Shown piece by piece: positions 15,865-24,414 of a stretch of DNA of 64,000 nucleotides (the first letter of the stretch is position 1; each line of letters starts with the position of its first letter). Origin of the DNA: an uncultured Pseudomonadota bacterium (GTDB lineage: Bacteria; Pseudomonadota; Alphaproteobacteria; RF32; CAG-239). The DNA is taken from positions 1 to 64,000 of the forward strand of contig CABUUO010000003.1 of NCBI GenBank assembly GCA_902494875.1, given 5' to 3'. The notes beneath the pieces were generated by a model, which ran no database searches, was not told the DNA's origin, and saw nothing but the letters and a program-made list of their open reading frames with translations. Position numbers and translations under genes: made by a program.

Positions 15865-17529
15865 CTACATGTTAACGATTCGTTCATAAGATTCGCTGCG
15901 AATCTGCTTGTCTTCTAGAATCTCGTTATATAAATCCGTTCCGCCGCTTAATATGAAAATATTGTCAAAACCCCGGTTGTTGAGCAGGCGAGCACTCAAA
16001 TACGACCGTCGGCCGCGGTTACAGTAGAGAATCACCCTCTTTTCATGCGGAATCACTTCCAGATTATTGCGAATCGCTTCGCTGGGAAGATTGATGGCGT
16101 GGGGAATATGCCCTTCTAGAAATTTTTTATGCGGGCGCACGTCAATCAGAATCGTTTCTTCTTCGTTAAAGTTTTCCAAATCTATATCCTCGGGATAAAT
16201 CAGTTTGTCTTGGCCGGAGAGGAGATTTTCAGCCGCCGCCGCGGCTTCGCCAAGCATATCCCGGCCGGTAGAAAACGGCGGTGAATAGCAAGTGTTTGCA
16301 TTGGAAAGATCGCCGACTTTTCCCTTGAGCGTCATATAGGCAAGGATAATGTCCATTCTTTTGTCAACGCCGTCTTTGCCGATGGCCTGCGCACCGAGTA
16401 TCTGCCCCTTGTCGCTGAACAACAGTTTCAGCAGGATTGTTTCTGCCCCGGGATAGTAGGCTGCATGCGATTTTCCGTAACGGTGAATCTTTTTGTAGCT
16501 GATGCCGTTGTTCCGCAAAGTTTCTTCCGTGGCGCCGACGGATGCGATGGTCAGATCAAAGCTTTTGCAAATGGTGCTGTTGATTGTCTTGCCGAACGCT
16601 GCGTCTTTGCCGGCCAGAACCTCGGCGATGACTCTGGCCTGTTTGACTGCCGTCTCGGCATTGCTCAGGCGTTCTTCGCGTCCGGTGATAAGGTTGGTAA
16701 CCTCAACCACGTCTCCTGCGGCAAAAATGTCGTCATCGGATGTGCGCATCTGTTTGTCTACTTTCAGACCGCCGCTTTTGCCGAGCTCAAGTTCTGCCAA
16801 AACCGTGAGTTTTAGGTCAGGTTTTATGCCGGTGGAGATAACCGCCAGATCGTAGGGAATTTTTATACCCGAGGCCAGCAGCACGTCGCGGTCGCCGAAC
16901 GCCGTCACTTTTTCGTTAAGATACAAACCAATGCCCTTTTCCCGCAGATAATTATGCAAAACGGCGGCCATGTCACCGTCCAGCGGACGCATCAGATGCC
17001 CTTCGGCTTCGACAATAACGGGTTTGAGTCCCATTTTGACAAAGGCTTCCGCGGTGTCAATCCCGATCATTCCGCCGCCGACGATAACCGCGTTTTTGGC
17101 ATCGATGTCTTTGATGTAATTTTTAATCCGTTCCACCGTTTCCAGATTGCGAACGGTGAAAATGTTATCAGCCAGCACGCCGTCAATGTCGGGGCGCAGC
17201 TGATAGGCGCCGGTGGCGATGACCAGTTTATCATAAGTTTCGTTGCCTCGGCCTTCAATGCTGACGGTTTTGTCGCGGCGGTTGATGGACGTAACCTCGT
17301 TGTTCAGCCGGATTTCAATATTGTAAAGCTCGCGCATTTCTTCAACGCTGGCGCCGATAAGTTCTTCCCGGCGCACTTCGCCGGAGAGGTAATACGTCAG
17401 CCCGCAGCCGGATACGGCAAATTCACCGCTTTTTTCCAAAATGAGAATTTCCGCGTTTTCGTTTAATCTCCGCAGTCTGGTGGCAGTGGAAATGCCGGCG
17501 GCTCCGCCGCCGATAATAACGACCTTCAT
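15865..17529 (-). CDS. CoA-disulfide reductase / NADH oxidase-like flavoprotein with rhodanese domain
   Basis: A 554-residue fusion. The N-terminal FAD domain has GGGAAG (7-12) and a single redox Cys42 in SGCGLTYY, as in CoA-disulfide reductases. A second NAD-binding GGGMIG follows, then the dimerisation domain. The C-terminal rhodanese domain (about residues 460-550) carries the active loop CNRGRRS with Cys503. Fusions of this kind act in thiol or sulfane-sulfur metabolism, reducing CoA-disulfide or CoA-persulfide with NAD(P)H. It is monocistronic. The exact substrate is inferred. Confidence 0.85.
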   Translation of the reverse strand: MKVVIIGGGAAGISTATRLRRLNENAEILILEKSGEFAVSGCGLTYYLSGEVRREELIGASVEEMRELYNIEIRLNNEVTSINRRDKTVSIEGRGNETYDKLVIATGAYQLRPDIDGVLADNIFTVRNLETVERIKNYIKDIDAKNAVIVGGGMIGIDTAEAFVKMGLKPVIVEAEGHLMRPLDGDMAAVLHNYLREKGIGLYLNEKVTAFGDRDVLLASGIKIPYDLAVISTGIKPDLKLTVLAELELGKSGGLKVDKQMRTSDDDIFAAGDVVEVTNLITGREERLSNAETAVKQARVIAEVLAGKDAAFGKTINSTICKSFDLTIASVGATEETLRNNGISYKKIHRYGKSHAAYYPGAETILLKLLFSDKGQILGAQAIGKDGVDKRMDIILAYMTLKGKVGDLSNANTCYSPPFSTGRDMLGEAAAAAENLLSGQDKLIYPEDIDLENFNEEETILIDVRPHKKFLEGHIPHAINLPSEAIRNNLEVIPHEKRVILYCNRGRRSYLSARLLNNRGFDNIFILSGGTDLYNEILEDKQIRSESYERIVNM

Positions 17530-17584
17530 TCTGTTTTCTCCCTGTTGTTGCCTACAATGATATATTCAATCAAATCCAAAAAAA

Positions 17585-17605
17585 AAGAGCCTCAGCGAGG
17601 CTCTT
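17585..17605 (-). terminator. Terminator of the 17623-18573 gene
   Basis: A perfect 9-bp stem AAGAGCCTC / GAGGCTCTT with a 3-base loop is followed on the minus strand by T6. It ends the transcript of the charged orphan protein. Confidence 0.8.
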
Positions 17606-17622
17606 GATGAAACAAATCGTAA

Positions 17623-18573
17623 TTATGCGCGCATTTTGCTTTCAAGCGCTTTGTTCATTACATTGCTGTCAACATCTCTTTTTTGTACGGGTTTTGTCGG
17701 AGTTTCTTTTGATGTACCGCGAAGCTGACTCATACGAAAAGCCAGCCGTTGTTCCGGTGTCATGCCTTCCATAGCTTTGGCTTTGTCGGCCAGTTTATCA
17801 ACACCGGTATTTGCCTGAGCATCTTTAACACCAATGTTTTCTCGTGCGGCTGAACGCAATTCAATTTCTTTGGCTGCATTGTCGCGAACTTGATGAATAG
17901 CATCAATCGTAGCTTCACTCGTTTTAGCTTCATTTTCAAGTTTTTGAGCAGCAGCCTGTTCTTTTTGCTTATGTATCATATAATCAACGCGTTGGTTGTT
18001 ATAATACTGTTCGTCTTCTTTTAGAGCTTGGGAAAGGTTTTGGAAATTTATCTTATTTTGTCCGCTGTGGTAAACTGTTTTTTTTAGACTGTCATAAAAT
18101 TCGGGATTCTTTATCATATCGTTTCTAAGTACGCCGATAGCTTCTTCAAGCATTTTTTTGTTATTATGAGGCTTCCAGAAATTCTTTGCTTTGTTTTTTA
18201 GTTTACCCCATAGGCTTTTTTTTGATCCGTCTAAATCAATTTCTTTGTTTTTATTGTTTCTGTTTTCTCTTCTCAAGTCAAGTTCATCTTTATTTACAAG
18301 ATTGTTTAAATAAAGAACTGCCTGAGATTTTATTTCAGGAGAAGCACCTTCCAAATGAAATAAAACACTTTTTAACGGTTTGCTCTCAAGTGAGAGTTGT
18401 GCGGACCATTGATTATATTTTGCTTCATTAGTTTTGTCGTACTCAGCTCGGTCAGCCGAATAGCCAGCCGCTTCATGTTTACGGTCAGCATTTTTTTGCT
18501 CTCGTTTTTCAAATTCCAAGTCAAACAAAGCTGCTTGTTGAAATTTTTCATCTGTTTTGATTTCTTCAGTCAT
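17623..18573 (-). CDS. Charged, largely helical protein of unknown function
   Basis: A 316-residue protein very rich in Lys, Glu, Asp, Asn and Gln, with no signal peptide or membrane segment and no cysteine that I can see. Predicted long helices include an AAAQKLENEAKTSEATIDAI stretch. The C-terminus is basic and Thr/Pro-rich. Start ATG at 18573 has AAGGAG upstream and a terminator follows, so it is a true gene. No family is recognised. Coding composition is more AT-rich than its neighbours, which may point to transfer. A cytoplasmic scaffold or secreted effector are both only guesses. Confidence 0.65.
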   Translation of the reverse strand: MTEEIKTDEKFQQAALFDLEFEKREQKNADRKHEAAGYSADRAEYDKTNEAKYNQWSAQLSLESKPLKSVLFHLEGASPEIKSQAVLYLNNLVNKDELDLRRENRNNKNKEIDLDGSKKSLWGKLKNKAKNFWKPHNNKKMLEEAIGVLRNDMIKNPEFYDSLKKTVYHSGQNKINFQNLSQALKEDEQYYNNQRVDYMIHKQKEQAAAQKLENEAKTSEATIDAIHQVRDNAAKEIELRSAARENIGVKDAQANTGVDKLADKAKAMEGMTPEQRLAFRMSQLRGTSKETPTKPVQKRDVDSNVMNKALESKMRA

Positions 18574-18820
18574 TGCTATTCTCCTTACTAGTAAGACAAC
18601 TATTAATGAATAATACCATTATATTGCATAAAAGTAAATATTGTATTGCCATTATTTAGACAAAATCATAAAACTGTAACATAACTTGACTTAAATTTTA
18701 GCTTGACTCTTATTATTAAAGCCGCTATAAATCAGGCAAATTAACAGGTTTTCCACGTAAAGTACCGGAAAATTGATACACTCCAAGGAGTGCCGCCAGT
18801 CAGCGAGGGTTCGCACACTG

Positions 18821-18943
18821 GCGTGCAATAGTATGTAGGCACTGCCTTTGTCGTAGTAATGCGGGATATGGGCAGGGTGTTGAGTGGTTTTCGCTCAGGC
18901 CGCGCCTGCGTGCAATAGTATGTAGGCACTGCCTTTGTTGTAG
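18821..18943. repeat. Direct repeat pair (36 bp, one mismatch) upstream of ffh
   Basis: The sequence beginning GCGTGCAATAGTATGTAGGC occurs at 18821-18856 and 18908-18943, 87 bp apart and identical over the first 31 bases. The second copy ends 30 bp before the likely ffh start. Read on the minus strand both copies translate in one frame as TTKAVPTYYCT, within a 91-codon open frame (18741-19016) that overlaps ffh. The remainder of the 18.57-18.95 kb gap is AT-rich without other features. Confidence 0.75.
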
Positions 18944-18973
18944 AGATTGAGAAAAAAGAAAAGGAATAGAACC

Positions 18974-20371
18974 ATTTTTGACGCGTTGACAGATAAATTA
19001 TCGGCCGCTTTTTCAAAAATCACCTCTCGCGGTGTTTTGACGGAAAAAGACATTGACGAAGCAATGCGCGAAATTCGTATAGCCTTGCTTGAGGCTGATG
19101 TTTCTTTGCCGGTGGTTAAAGATTTTATTGCCAAAGTCAAGGTTGAGGCTTTGGGCGAAAAAGTTGTCAAATCGGTCAAACCCGGCCAGATGGTGGTAAA
19201 AATCGTCCATGACGAACTGGTCAGGCTGCTTGGCTCCGAAGAAAGCTGCGAACTGAATTTTCAGGCGGTACCGCCGGTTTGCATTTTAATGGTTGGCTTG
19301 CAGGGTTCCGGCAAAACGACCACTTCGGCCAAAATCGCCAATAAGCTGAAAAACAAAAAGAAGGTTTTGCTGGCTTCGCTGGACATTTATCGTCCGGCCG
19401 CGCAGGAGCAGTTGGCGCAGTTGGCGGAACAGATTGGCGTGGCGTCTTTGCCGATAGTGCCCGGAGAAAAGCCGGATGCCATTACGCGCCGCGCGCTGAG
19501 CGAAGGCCGGAAGGGCGGCTATGACGTCATCATTTTGGATACGGCCGGCCGTTTGCATATAGACCGGCAGTTGATGGACGAAGTCAAGGAAGTTAAAAAA
19601 ATCGCCGCGCCGGCCGAAGTGCTGTTGGTTGCCGACGCTATGATCGGTCAGGACGCCTGCAATGTTGCCAGAGAGTTTAATGAACAGGTCGGCATAACCG
19701 GTCTGGTTCTGACCCGTATTGACGGTTCCGCCCGTGCCGGAGCTGCTTTGTCAATGAAAATGGTTGCCGGTGTGCCGATTAAGTTTTTGGGTACTGGCGA
19801 AAAAACAGATGAGTTTGAAGAGTTTCATCCCGAGCGTCTTGCCGGCCGGATTTTGGGGCAGGGCGACGTAGTTTCTCTGGTCGAAAAGGCCATGGAAAAA
19901 GTGGATCATCAGGAAGCCGAAAAAATGGCTCAAAAGATGATGAAAGGAAAATTTGACCTGGAAGATATGTTAAGTCAACTGCGTCAAATTCAAAAGCTGG
20001 GCAGCATCGGTTCCATTATGGGGATGATTCCGGGGTTGTCCAAGTTCAAAAATCAGATTGAAGCCGCCGGTTCCGACGGTTTAATCAAAAAACAGGAGGC
20101 GATAATTCTCTCCATGACCAAAGCGGAGAGAAAAAATCCCGACATCATCAAAGCTTCGCGCAAGAAAAGGATTGCCTTGGGCTCTGGTGTAGAAGTTCAC
20201 GAGGTCAACAAGTTGCTCAAGTCATACGAGCAGATGTCGGCCATGATGAAAAAAATGGGCAAGATGGGCGGAATGAGTTCTTTGATGAACTCGCCGCTGG
20301 CTTCCCAAATGTTAAAAAACAATCCGTTGGGCGGTTTTCCCGGCGGGTTTGGTGGAAAACTTCCGTTCTAG
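18974..20371 (+). CDS. ffh: Signal recognition particle protein Ffh
   Basis: The SRP GTPase that targets nascent membrane proteins. It has the N domain, the G domain with GLQGSGKTTT, DTAGRLH and TRIDGSARAG, and the Met-rich M domain (SMTKAERKNPDIIKASRKKRIALGSG...). The family normally begins MFDALTDKLS. Here the matching position reads ATT TTT GAC GCG TTG, and AAGGAA lies exactly seven bases before the ATT. An AUU start at 18974 is therefore preferred, giving 465 residues. The alternative is a TTG at 18947, adding RKKKRNRT. The gene is complete otherwise. Confidence 0.93.
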   Translation: MFDALTDKLSAAFSKITSRGVLTEKDIDEAMREIRIALLEADVSLPVVKDFIAKVKVEALGEKVVKSVKPGQMVVKIVHDELVRLLGSEESCELNFQAVPPVCILMVGLQGSGKTTTSAKIANKLKNKKKVLLASLDIYRPAAQEQLAQLAEQIGVASLPIVPGEKPDAITRRALSEGRKGGYDVIILDTAGRLHIDRQLMDEVKEVKKIAAPAEVLLVADAMIGQDACNVAREFNEQVGITGLVLTRIDGSARAGAALSMKMVAGVPIKFLGTGEKTDEFEEFHPERLAGRILGQGDVVSLVEKAMEKVDHQEAEKMAQKMMKGKFDLEDMLSQLRQIQKLGSIGSIMGMIPGLSKFKNQIEAAGSDGLIKKQEAIILSMTKAERKNPDIIKASRKKRIALGSGVEVHEVNKLLKSYEQMSAMMKKMGKMGGMSSLMNSPLASQMLKNNPLGGFPGGFGGKLPF

Positions 20372-20451
20372 CCGGAACGGATCAGACGCCGTTGTTCTTA
20401 GGCAAACGAAGAATTTCGGCAGATTAATTAACTTAGAAAGGATATAAAAAA

Positions 20452-20832
20452 ATGGCAGTACGTATCAGACTATCACGCGGTGGTTCTAAAAAACGCCCTT
20501 TCTATCGTATCGTAGTGGCAGACGCAAGAGCTCCTCGCGACGGTAGATTCATCGAAAGAATTGGTTCTTACAATCCGATGTTGCCGCAGGATCATGCCGA
20601 TAGATTGGTTTTAGACGAAGCAAAAGCCAAAGAATGGATTTCCAAAGGCGCGCTCCCGACCGACAGACTGGCAAAAATGTTTGCCAACCTTGGTTTGGTT
20701 GCAAAACCGGTAATTCCGGCCCAGCCGAAAAAATCTGCTCCCAAAGCTAAAGCTATGGAAAGAATTAAAGAAAAAGAAGAGAAGGCCAAAGCCGCTGCCG
20801 AAGCTGCCGCCGCTGAATCTTCCGCTGAATAA
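20452..20832 (+). CDS. rpsP: 30S ribosomal protein S16
   Basis: A 126-residue S16 with the conserved start MAVRIRLSRGGSKKRPFYRIVVADARAPRDGRFIERIG. A low-complexity Lys/Ala/Glu tail extends about 40 residues past the core, as in other alphaproteobacteria. Strong AAAGGATATAAAAA leader precedes the ATG. It opens the rpsP-rimM-trmD-rplS ribosome block after ffh. Confidence 0.98.
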   Translation: MAVRIRLSRGGSKKRPFYRIVVADARAPRDGRFIERIGSYNPMLPQDHADRLVLDEAKAKEWISKGALPTDRLAKMFANLGLVAKPVIPAQPKKSAPKAKAMERIKEKEEKAKAAAEAAAAESSAE

Positions 20833-20870
20833 TCGGTTTTTGTTTAGTTATTGTTTAAGAAGGGCTTTAT

Positions 20871-21422
20871 ATGGCTGAAGATGCAAAACGGATTTGCTTA
20901 GGCGCGGTGGTCGGCGTCCACGGAATTAAAGGCGAGGTCAAAGTCAAAAGCTTTACCGAGGTTCCTGAAGATATTGACCGCTACGGCATTGTTGAAAATG
21001 AGGCAGGTTCCCGCAAATTTAGCATTAAAGTTACCGGACATTCCAAAGAATTATTACGTGTAAAGATAAAAGGCGTTGATGACCGTAATGAGGCTTTTGC
21101 CCTGAAAGGCACCGGTTTTTATGTGAGTAAAGACGTGTTGCCGGAGCTGTCCGAAGAAGAATTTTATCATTCCGACCTGATTGGCCTGGAAGCCAGGGCG
21201 CGGGAAGATAATCGTTCTCTGGGCAAGGTTGTCGGCATTTACAATTTTGGTGCCGGAGATATGCTGGAAATCAAAACCGGCGAAGACGGAAAATCAGAAA
21301 TACTGCCTTTTACCAAGGAATATTTTCCGACCGTAAATATTAAAGAAGGATATATTATTGTTGCCTCGTTTTTGAACTTTGCCGAAGATGAGGATGATTC
21401 GGAAGACGATGATGAAGGTTAA
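20871..21422 (+). CDS. rimM: 16S rRNA processing protein RimM
   Basis: A 183-residue RimM, a 30S maturation factor that binds S19 near helix 33b. The N-terminal RimM domain starts ICLGAVVGVHGIKGEVKVKSF. The PRC-barrel C-domain contains SLGKVVGIYNFGAGDMLEIK and ILPFTKEYFP. The extreme C-terminus is acidic (EDEDDSEDDDEG). Its last codons overlap the trmD start by 11 bp. Confidence 0.95.
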   Translation: MAEDAKRICLGAVVGVHGIKGEVKVKSFTEVPEDIDRYGIVENEAGSRKFSIKVTGHSKELLRVKIKGVDDRNEAFALKGTGFYVSKDVLPELSEEEFYHSDLIGLEARAREDNRSLGKVVGIYNFGAGDMLEIKTGEDGKSEILPFTKEYFPTVNIKEGYIIVASFLNFAEDEDDSEDDDEG

Positions 21423-22101
21423 GGTTTTAACCATATTTCCGGAAATATTTCCCGGATTTTTGGGATATTCGTTAACCGGAAAGGCCTTGAGTGAAGGATT
21501 GTGGAGCTTGGATTGTGTCAATATCCGCGATTATGCTTTTGACAAGCATGGTTCGGTAGATGACACGCCTTGCGGCGGCGGCGCCGGTATGGTGATGCGT
21601 CCCGATGTTCTGGGTGCCGCAATCAGTGCCAATTATCATGGCGGAAGAATCATTTACATGAGCCCGCGGGGTGAACCTCTGACGCAGGACAAGGTAAAGG
21701 AACTGAGCCGGGAAGAAAGTCTGACCATCGTGTGCGGACGTTTTGAAGGGATAGACCAACGGGTGCTGGATGCCTGGAACATTGAGGAGATCAGCATCGG
21801 AGACTATGTCCTGACCGGCGGAGAACAGGCCGCGCAGATAATGCTCGACGCGGTGGTGCGTCTGATTCCCGGCGTGCTGGGAAATTCGGAATCCACTTGC
21901 GATGAAAGCTTTGAAAACGGGCTTTTGGAGCATCCGCAATATACCCGCCCCATAGAGTGGGAAGGAAGAACGGTTCCCGAAGTGCTTTTAAGCGGACATC
22001 ACAAAAAGATAGCCGAGTGGCAGCATCAGGAAGCCTTGGAAATAACTAAACGCAGAAGACCGGATTTGTTAAAGAAATATCTTGATTCTAAAAGAGTTTA
22101 G
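21412..22101 (+). CDS. trmD: tRNA (guanine-37-N1)-methyltransferase TrmD
   Basis: A 229-residue SPOUT methyltransferase making m1G37 in tRNAs reading CNN and some other codons. It begins MKVKVLTIFPEIFPGFLGYSLTGKAL and has the knot-forming IGDYVLTGGEQAAQIMLDAVVRLIPGVLG. The ATG at 21412 is chosen over longer in-frame starts within rimM because it matches the family N-terminus. It is 11 bp inside rimM, so the two are probably translationally coupled. Confidence 0.96.
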   Translation: MKVKVLTIFPEIFPGFLGYSLTGKALSEGLWSLDCVNIRDYAFDKHGSVDDTPCGGGAGMVMRPDVLGAAISANYHGGRIIYMSPRGEPLTQDKVKELSREESLTIVCGRFEGIDQRVLDAWNIEEISIGDYVLTGGEQAAQIMLDAVVRLIPGVLGNSESTCDESFENGLLEHPQYTRPIEWEGRTVPEVLLSGHHKKIAEWQHQEALEITKRRRPDLLKKYLDSKRV

Positions 22102-22138
22102 ATATATAAAGTAAAAAAAATTGTAAAGGGTAAAACTT

Positions 22139-22537
22139 ATGAACATCATTGAAAATTTTGAAAAAGAGCAGATTGCGAAGCTCACAGAGGGTAAAAACGT
22201 TCCAAGTTTTAAACCGGGTGATACCTTGAAAGTCCACACCAAAGTTAAAGAGGGTGACAGAGAGCGTATTCAGGTTTATGAAGGCGTTTGTATCGCTCGT
22301 AAGAATGACGGCTTGAACTCTTCTTTCACGGTTAGAAAGATTTCTTTCGGCGAAGGCGTTGAGCGCGTATTCCCGCTGTATTCTCCGAACGTTGCTAAGA
22401 TTGAAGTCTCCCGTATCGGTAAAGTCCGTCGTGCGAAGTTGTACTTCCTGCGTGCTCTGCGTGGCCGTTCGGCTCGTATTGCCGACGATTTGAGCGCAGC
22501 TGCCAAAGCTCGTGAAGAGTCCAAAAACGCTGATTAA
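22139..22537 (+). CDS. rplS: 50S ribosomal protein L19
   Basis: A 132-residue L19 with the usual core: PSFKPGDTLKVHTKVKEGDRERIQVYEGVCIARKN, then FTVRKISFGEGVERVFPLYSP and KVRRAKLYFLRALRGRSARI. It ends the ribosome block and is followed directly by the terminator at 22554-22588. The ATG has a GGGTAAAACTT leader. Confidence 0.97.
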   Translation: MNIIENFEKEQIAKLTEGKNVPSFKPGDTLKVHTKVKEGDRERIQVYEGVCIARKNDGLNSSFTVRKISFGEGVERVFPLYSPNVAKIEVSRIGKVRRAKLYFLRALRGRSARIADDLSAAAKAREESKNAD

Positions 22538-22553
22538 TTTTTAGCAAAACAAT

Positions 22554-22588
22554 AAAAAAAACCGAGACTGGAAAGTTTCGGTTTTTTT
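22554..22588 (+). terminator. Terminator after rplS
   Basis: AAAAAAACCGA (22554-22564) pairs with TCGGTTTTTTT (22578-22588) around a 13-base loop, directly after the rplS stop. Confidence 0.8.
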
Positions 22589-22682
22589 ATTGCCGCTGTT
22601 CTTGGCGCAATTGATATTTAAATCTTTATTAATTATATTGTGAAAGCATACTTTCAACTGAAATTTTTCAAGGAGAACAAAA

Positions 22683-23246
22683 ATGCCCAGAACCAAAGCT
22701 GCTGTTGAAGCTGTTGAATCTGTAAAAAAGTCCGCCGCTCCCAAACCGACGGCATCCAAACCCGCTGCGCCGGCCGTCCACACCAACCTTTGGGGCTGGT
22801 ATTGGGACTGCCTTAAAAACTATAATACATTTTCCGGCCGCGCTTCCCGTTCCGAATATTGGTATTTTGTCTTGGGCAACGTTCTGGTTACCGCGGCATT
22901 GCTGTATCTTGGCATTCGTACCGGAGCACATTCCTTCTGGGGTGCGCTTTACGGCCTGTATAACATTTTTATCTTTTTGCCGGCCATGGCCGTGGCTTTC
23001 CGGCGTTTTCACGACGTTAACTTCAGCGGCTGGTGGGTTTCCGCGCCGGTCATCGTTGTGTTTCTGCTGTCGTTTGCTTCGGGGTTCATCCGGGCCTATA
23101 ACCGCCGCAGCGGCATATTTGACGAGCCTTCGGCGCTCTATTTCCTGACCGGATTGATTTTGATTGTCTATCCGCTGTTTATAGTTGTCATAGCTTGCCT
23201 GAAAGGGACAAAAGGGGCCAACCGGTTCGGTCCGGCACCGAAATAA
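22683..23246 (+). CDS. DUF805 family inner-membrane protein
   Basis: A 187-residue protein. The DUF805 signature is clear: NYNTFSGRASRSEYWYF, the AVAFRRFHDVNFSGWW loop, and GTKGANRFGPAP at the C-terminus. Four membrane segments can be drawn. About 38 residues of Ala/Lys/Pro-rich sequence precede the domain, longer than usual. SD AAGGAG lies before the ATG. It forms a single-gene unit ended by the strong terminator at 23258. The biochemical role of the family is unknown. Confidence 0.88.
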   Translation: MPRTKAAVEAVESVKKSAAPKPTASKPAAPAVHTNLWGWYWDCLKNYNTFSGRASRSEYWYFVLGNVLVTAALLYLGIRTGAHSFWGALYGLYNIFIFLPAMAVAFRRFHDVNFSGWWVSAPVIVVFLLSFASGFIRAYNRRSGIFDEPSALYFLTGLILIVYPLFIVVIACLKGTKGANRFGPAPK

Positions 23247-23257
23247 CGGACAACCCG

Positions 23258-23287
23258 AAAGGCTCCTTCGGGAGCCTTTTTTTATTT
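23258..23287 (+). terminator. Terminator after the DUF805 gene
   Basis: AAAGGCTCC and GGAGCCTTT pair around a short TTCG-type loop, followed by a run of T. Confidence 0.9.
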
Positions 23288-23390
23288 CCGCAAATAATTC
23301 ACATTGCCGTTTTTTTTCATAAAATTTTTATTACTTTTATAAAAGTTTGTAGTATATTAAAGCCAATTTTTTAATAAGAGGATGTTTAAG

Positions 23391-24401
23391 ATGAAAAAAA
23401 TTGCAGTAGTCGGCGCTTCAGAAAGCGTAGGTCGCGAAATTTTGAGTTTTCTTGAAGCGGACGGATATAAGGCCTCGGATGTTTTCGCTCTGGAGCATAA
23501 GGCTGTTTTGGGTAATCAGGTGTCTTATGGTGAAGATGACGAGCTTGACGTGCTGAATTTGGATGATTTTGACTTTTCCAAAGTTAACGTTGCCATTTTT
23601 GCCACCACGGCCGAACTGGCTAAACGTTATGTTCCGAAAGCTTTGTCCAAGGGCGTTAAGGTCGTTGACTGCTCTACGGCGTTTTTTGCCGATTCTGACG
23701 TGCCGATGATTGTTGCCGGCGTAAACGACGATAAAATTGCCGGTGCCGGCAGAGGGTTGGTGTCCGTGCCTTCGGCTGCGGTCACCCAGATGCTTCTGCC
23801 TCTGAGCCGTGTCTGCAAAAAATACAGTCTCGCGCGTTTGGTCGTTTCAACGTACATGTCAACCTCCGTTTACGGGAAAGAAGCTATGGATGAGCTTTTT
23901 GATCAGATTCGCAAAATCTATATGAATGACACTTTAGTTGATGATCAAAAAGTCTTTCACAAACAGATCGCCTTCAATGCCATTCCGCAGGTCGGCGATT
24001 TCCTCGGCGATGAGACGGAGTGTGAATGGGCGCTGAACGCAGAAACCAAAAAGGTTTTGGACAGCAATATCAAAGTCCACGCCAACTGTGCCGTCATTCC
24101 TGCTTTTATCGGCTGTGCCCAGTATGTTAACGTTGAAAGCAAAGATGAAATTGACGTCGAAGACGTTCGGGCATTGATGAAAGAGGTTAACGGTGTAGTC
24201 GTTTTTGACAAGCATACCGACGGCGGTTATGTAACCATCAGCGATGTTCAGGGGGAAGATGACATCTATGTCAGCCGCCTGCGGCAGGATGTTTCGGTAG
24301 AAAACGGCGTCAGCTTCTGGTGTGTTGCTGACAACCTGCGTGTTGGTGTAGCCAAAAACGCGCACGCTGTTATGAAGTTGTTTTTATCGTCTCAAGATTA
24401 A
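23391..24401 (+). CDS. Aspartate-semialdehyde dehydrogenase homologue lacking catalytic residues
   Basis: A 336-residue member of the Asd family: N-terminal VVGASESVGREIL nucleotide site, VVSTYMSTSVYGKEAMDELF, HKQIAFNAIPQVGDF and a C-terminal ENGVSFWCVADNLRVGVAKNA. Active-site positions are changed. Where Asd has NPNCST the sequence reads VPSAAV, so the catalytic Cys is lost. FIGHSE reads FIGCAQ, losing the His, and SSAWR reads STAFF, losing the substrate Arg. It is probably a non-catalytic paralogue, like USG-1 proteins. ATG at 23391 is preferred over 23382 because the GAGG element is too close to the earlier one. Confidence 0.85.
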   Translation: MKKIAVVGASESVGREILSFLEADGYKASDVFALEHKAVLGNQVSYGEDDELDVLNLDDFDFSKVNVAIFATTAELAKRYVPKALSKGVKVVDCSTAFFADSDVPMIVAGVNDDKIAGAGRGLVSVPSAAVTQMLLPLSRVCKKYSLARLVVSTYMSTSVYGKEAMDELFDQIRKIYMNDTLVDDQKVFHKQIAFNAIPQVGDFLGDETECEWALNAETKKVLDSNIKVHANCAVIPAFIGCAQYVNVESKDEIDVEDVRALMKEVNGVVVFDKHTDGGYVTISDVQGEDDIYVSRLRQDVSVENGVSFWCVADNLRVGVAKNAHAVMKLFLSSQD

Positions 24402-24414
24402 CTCGGAGCCTTAA

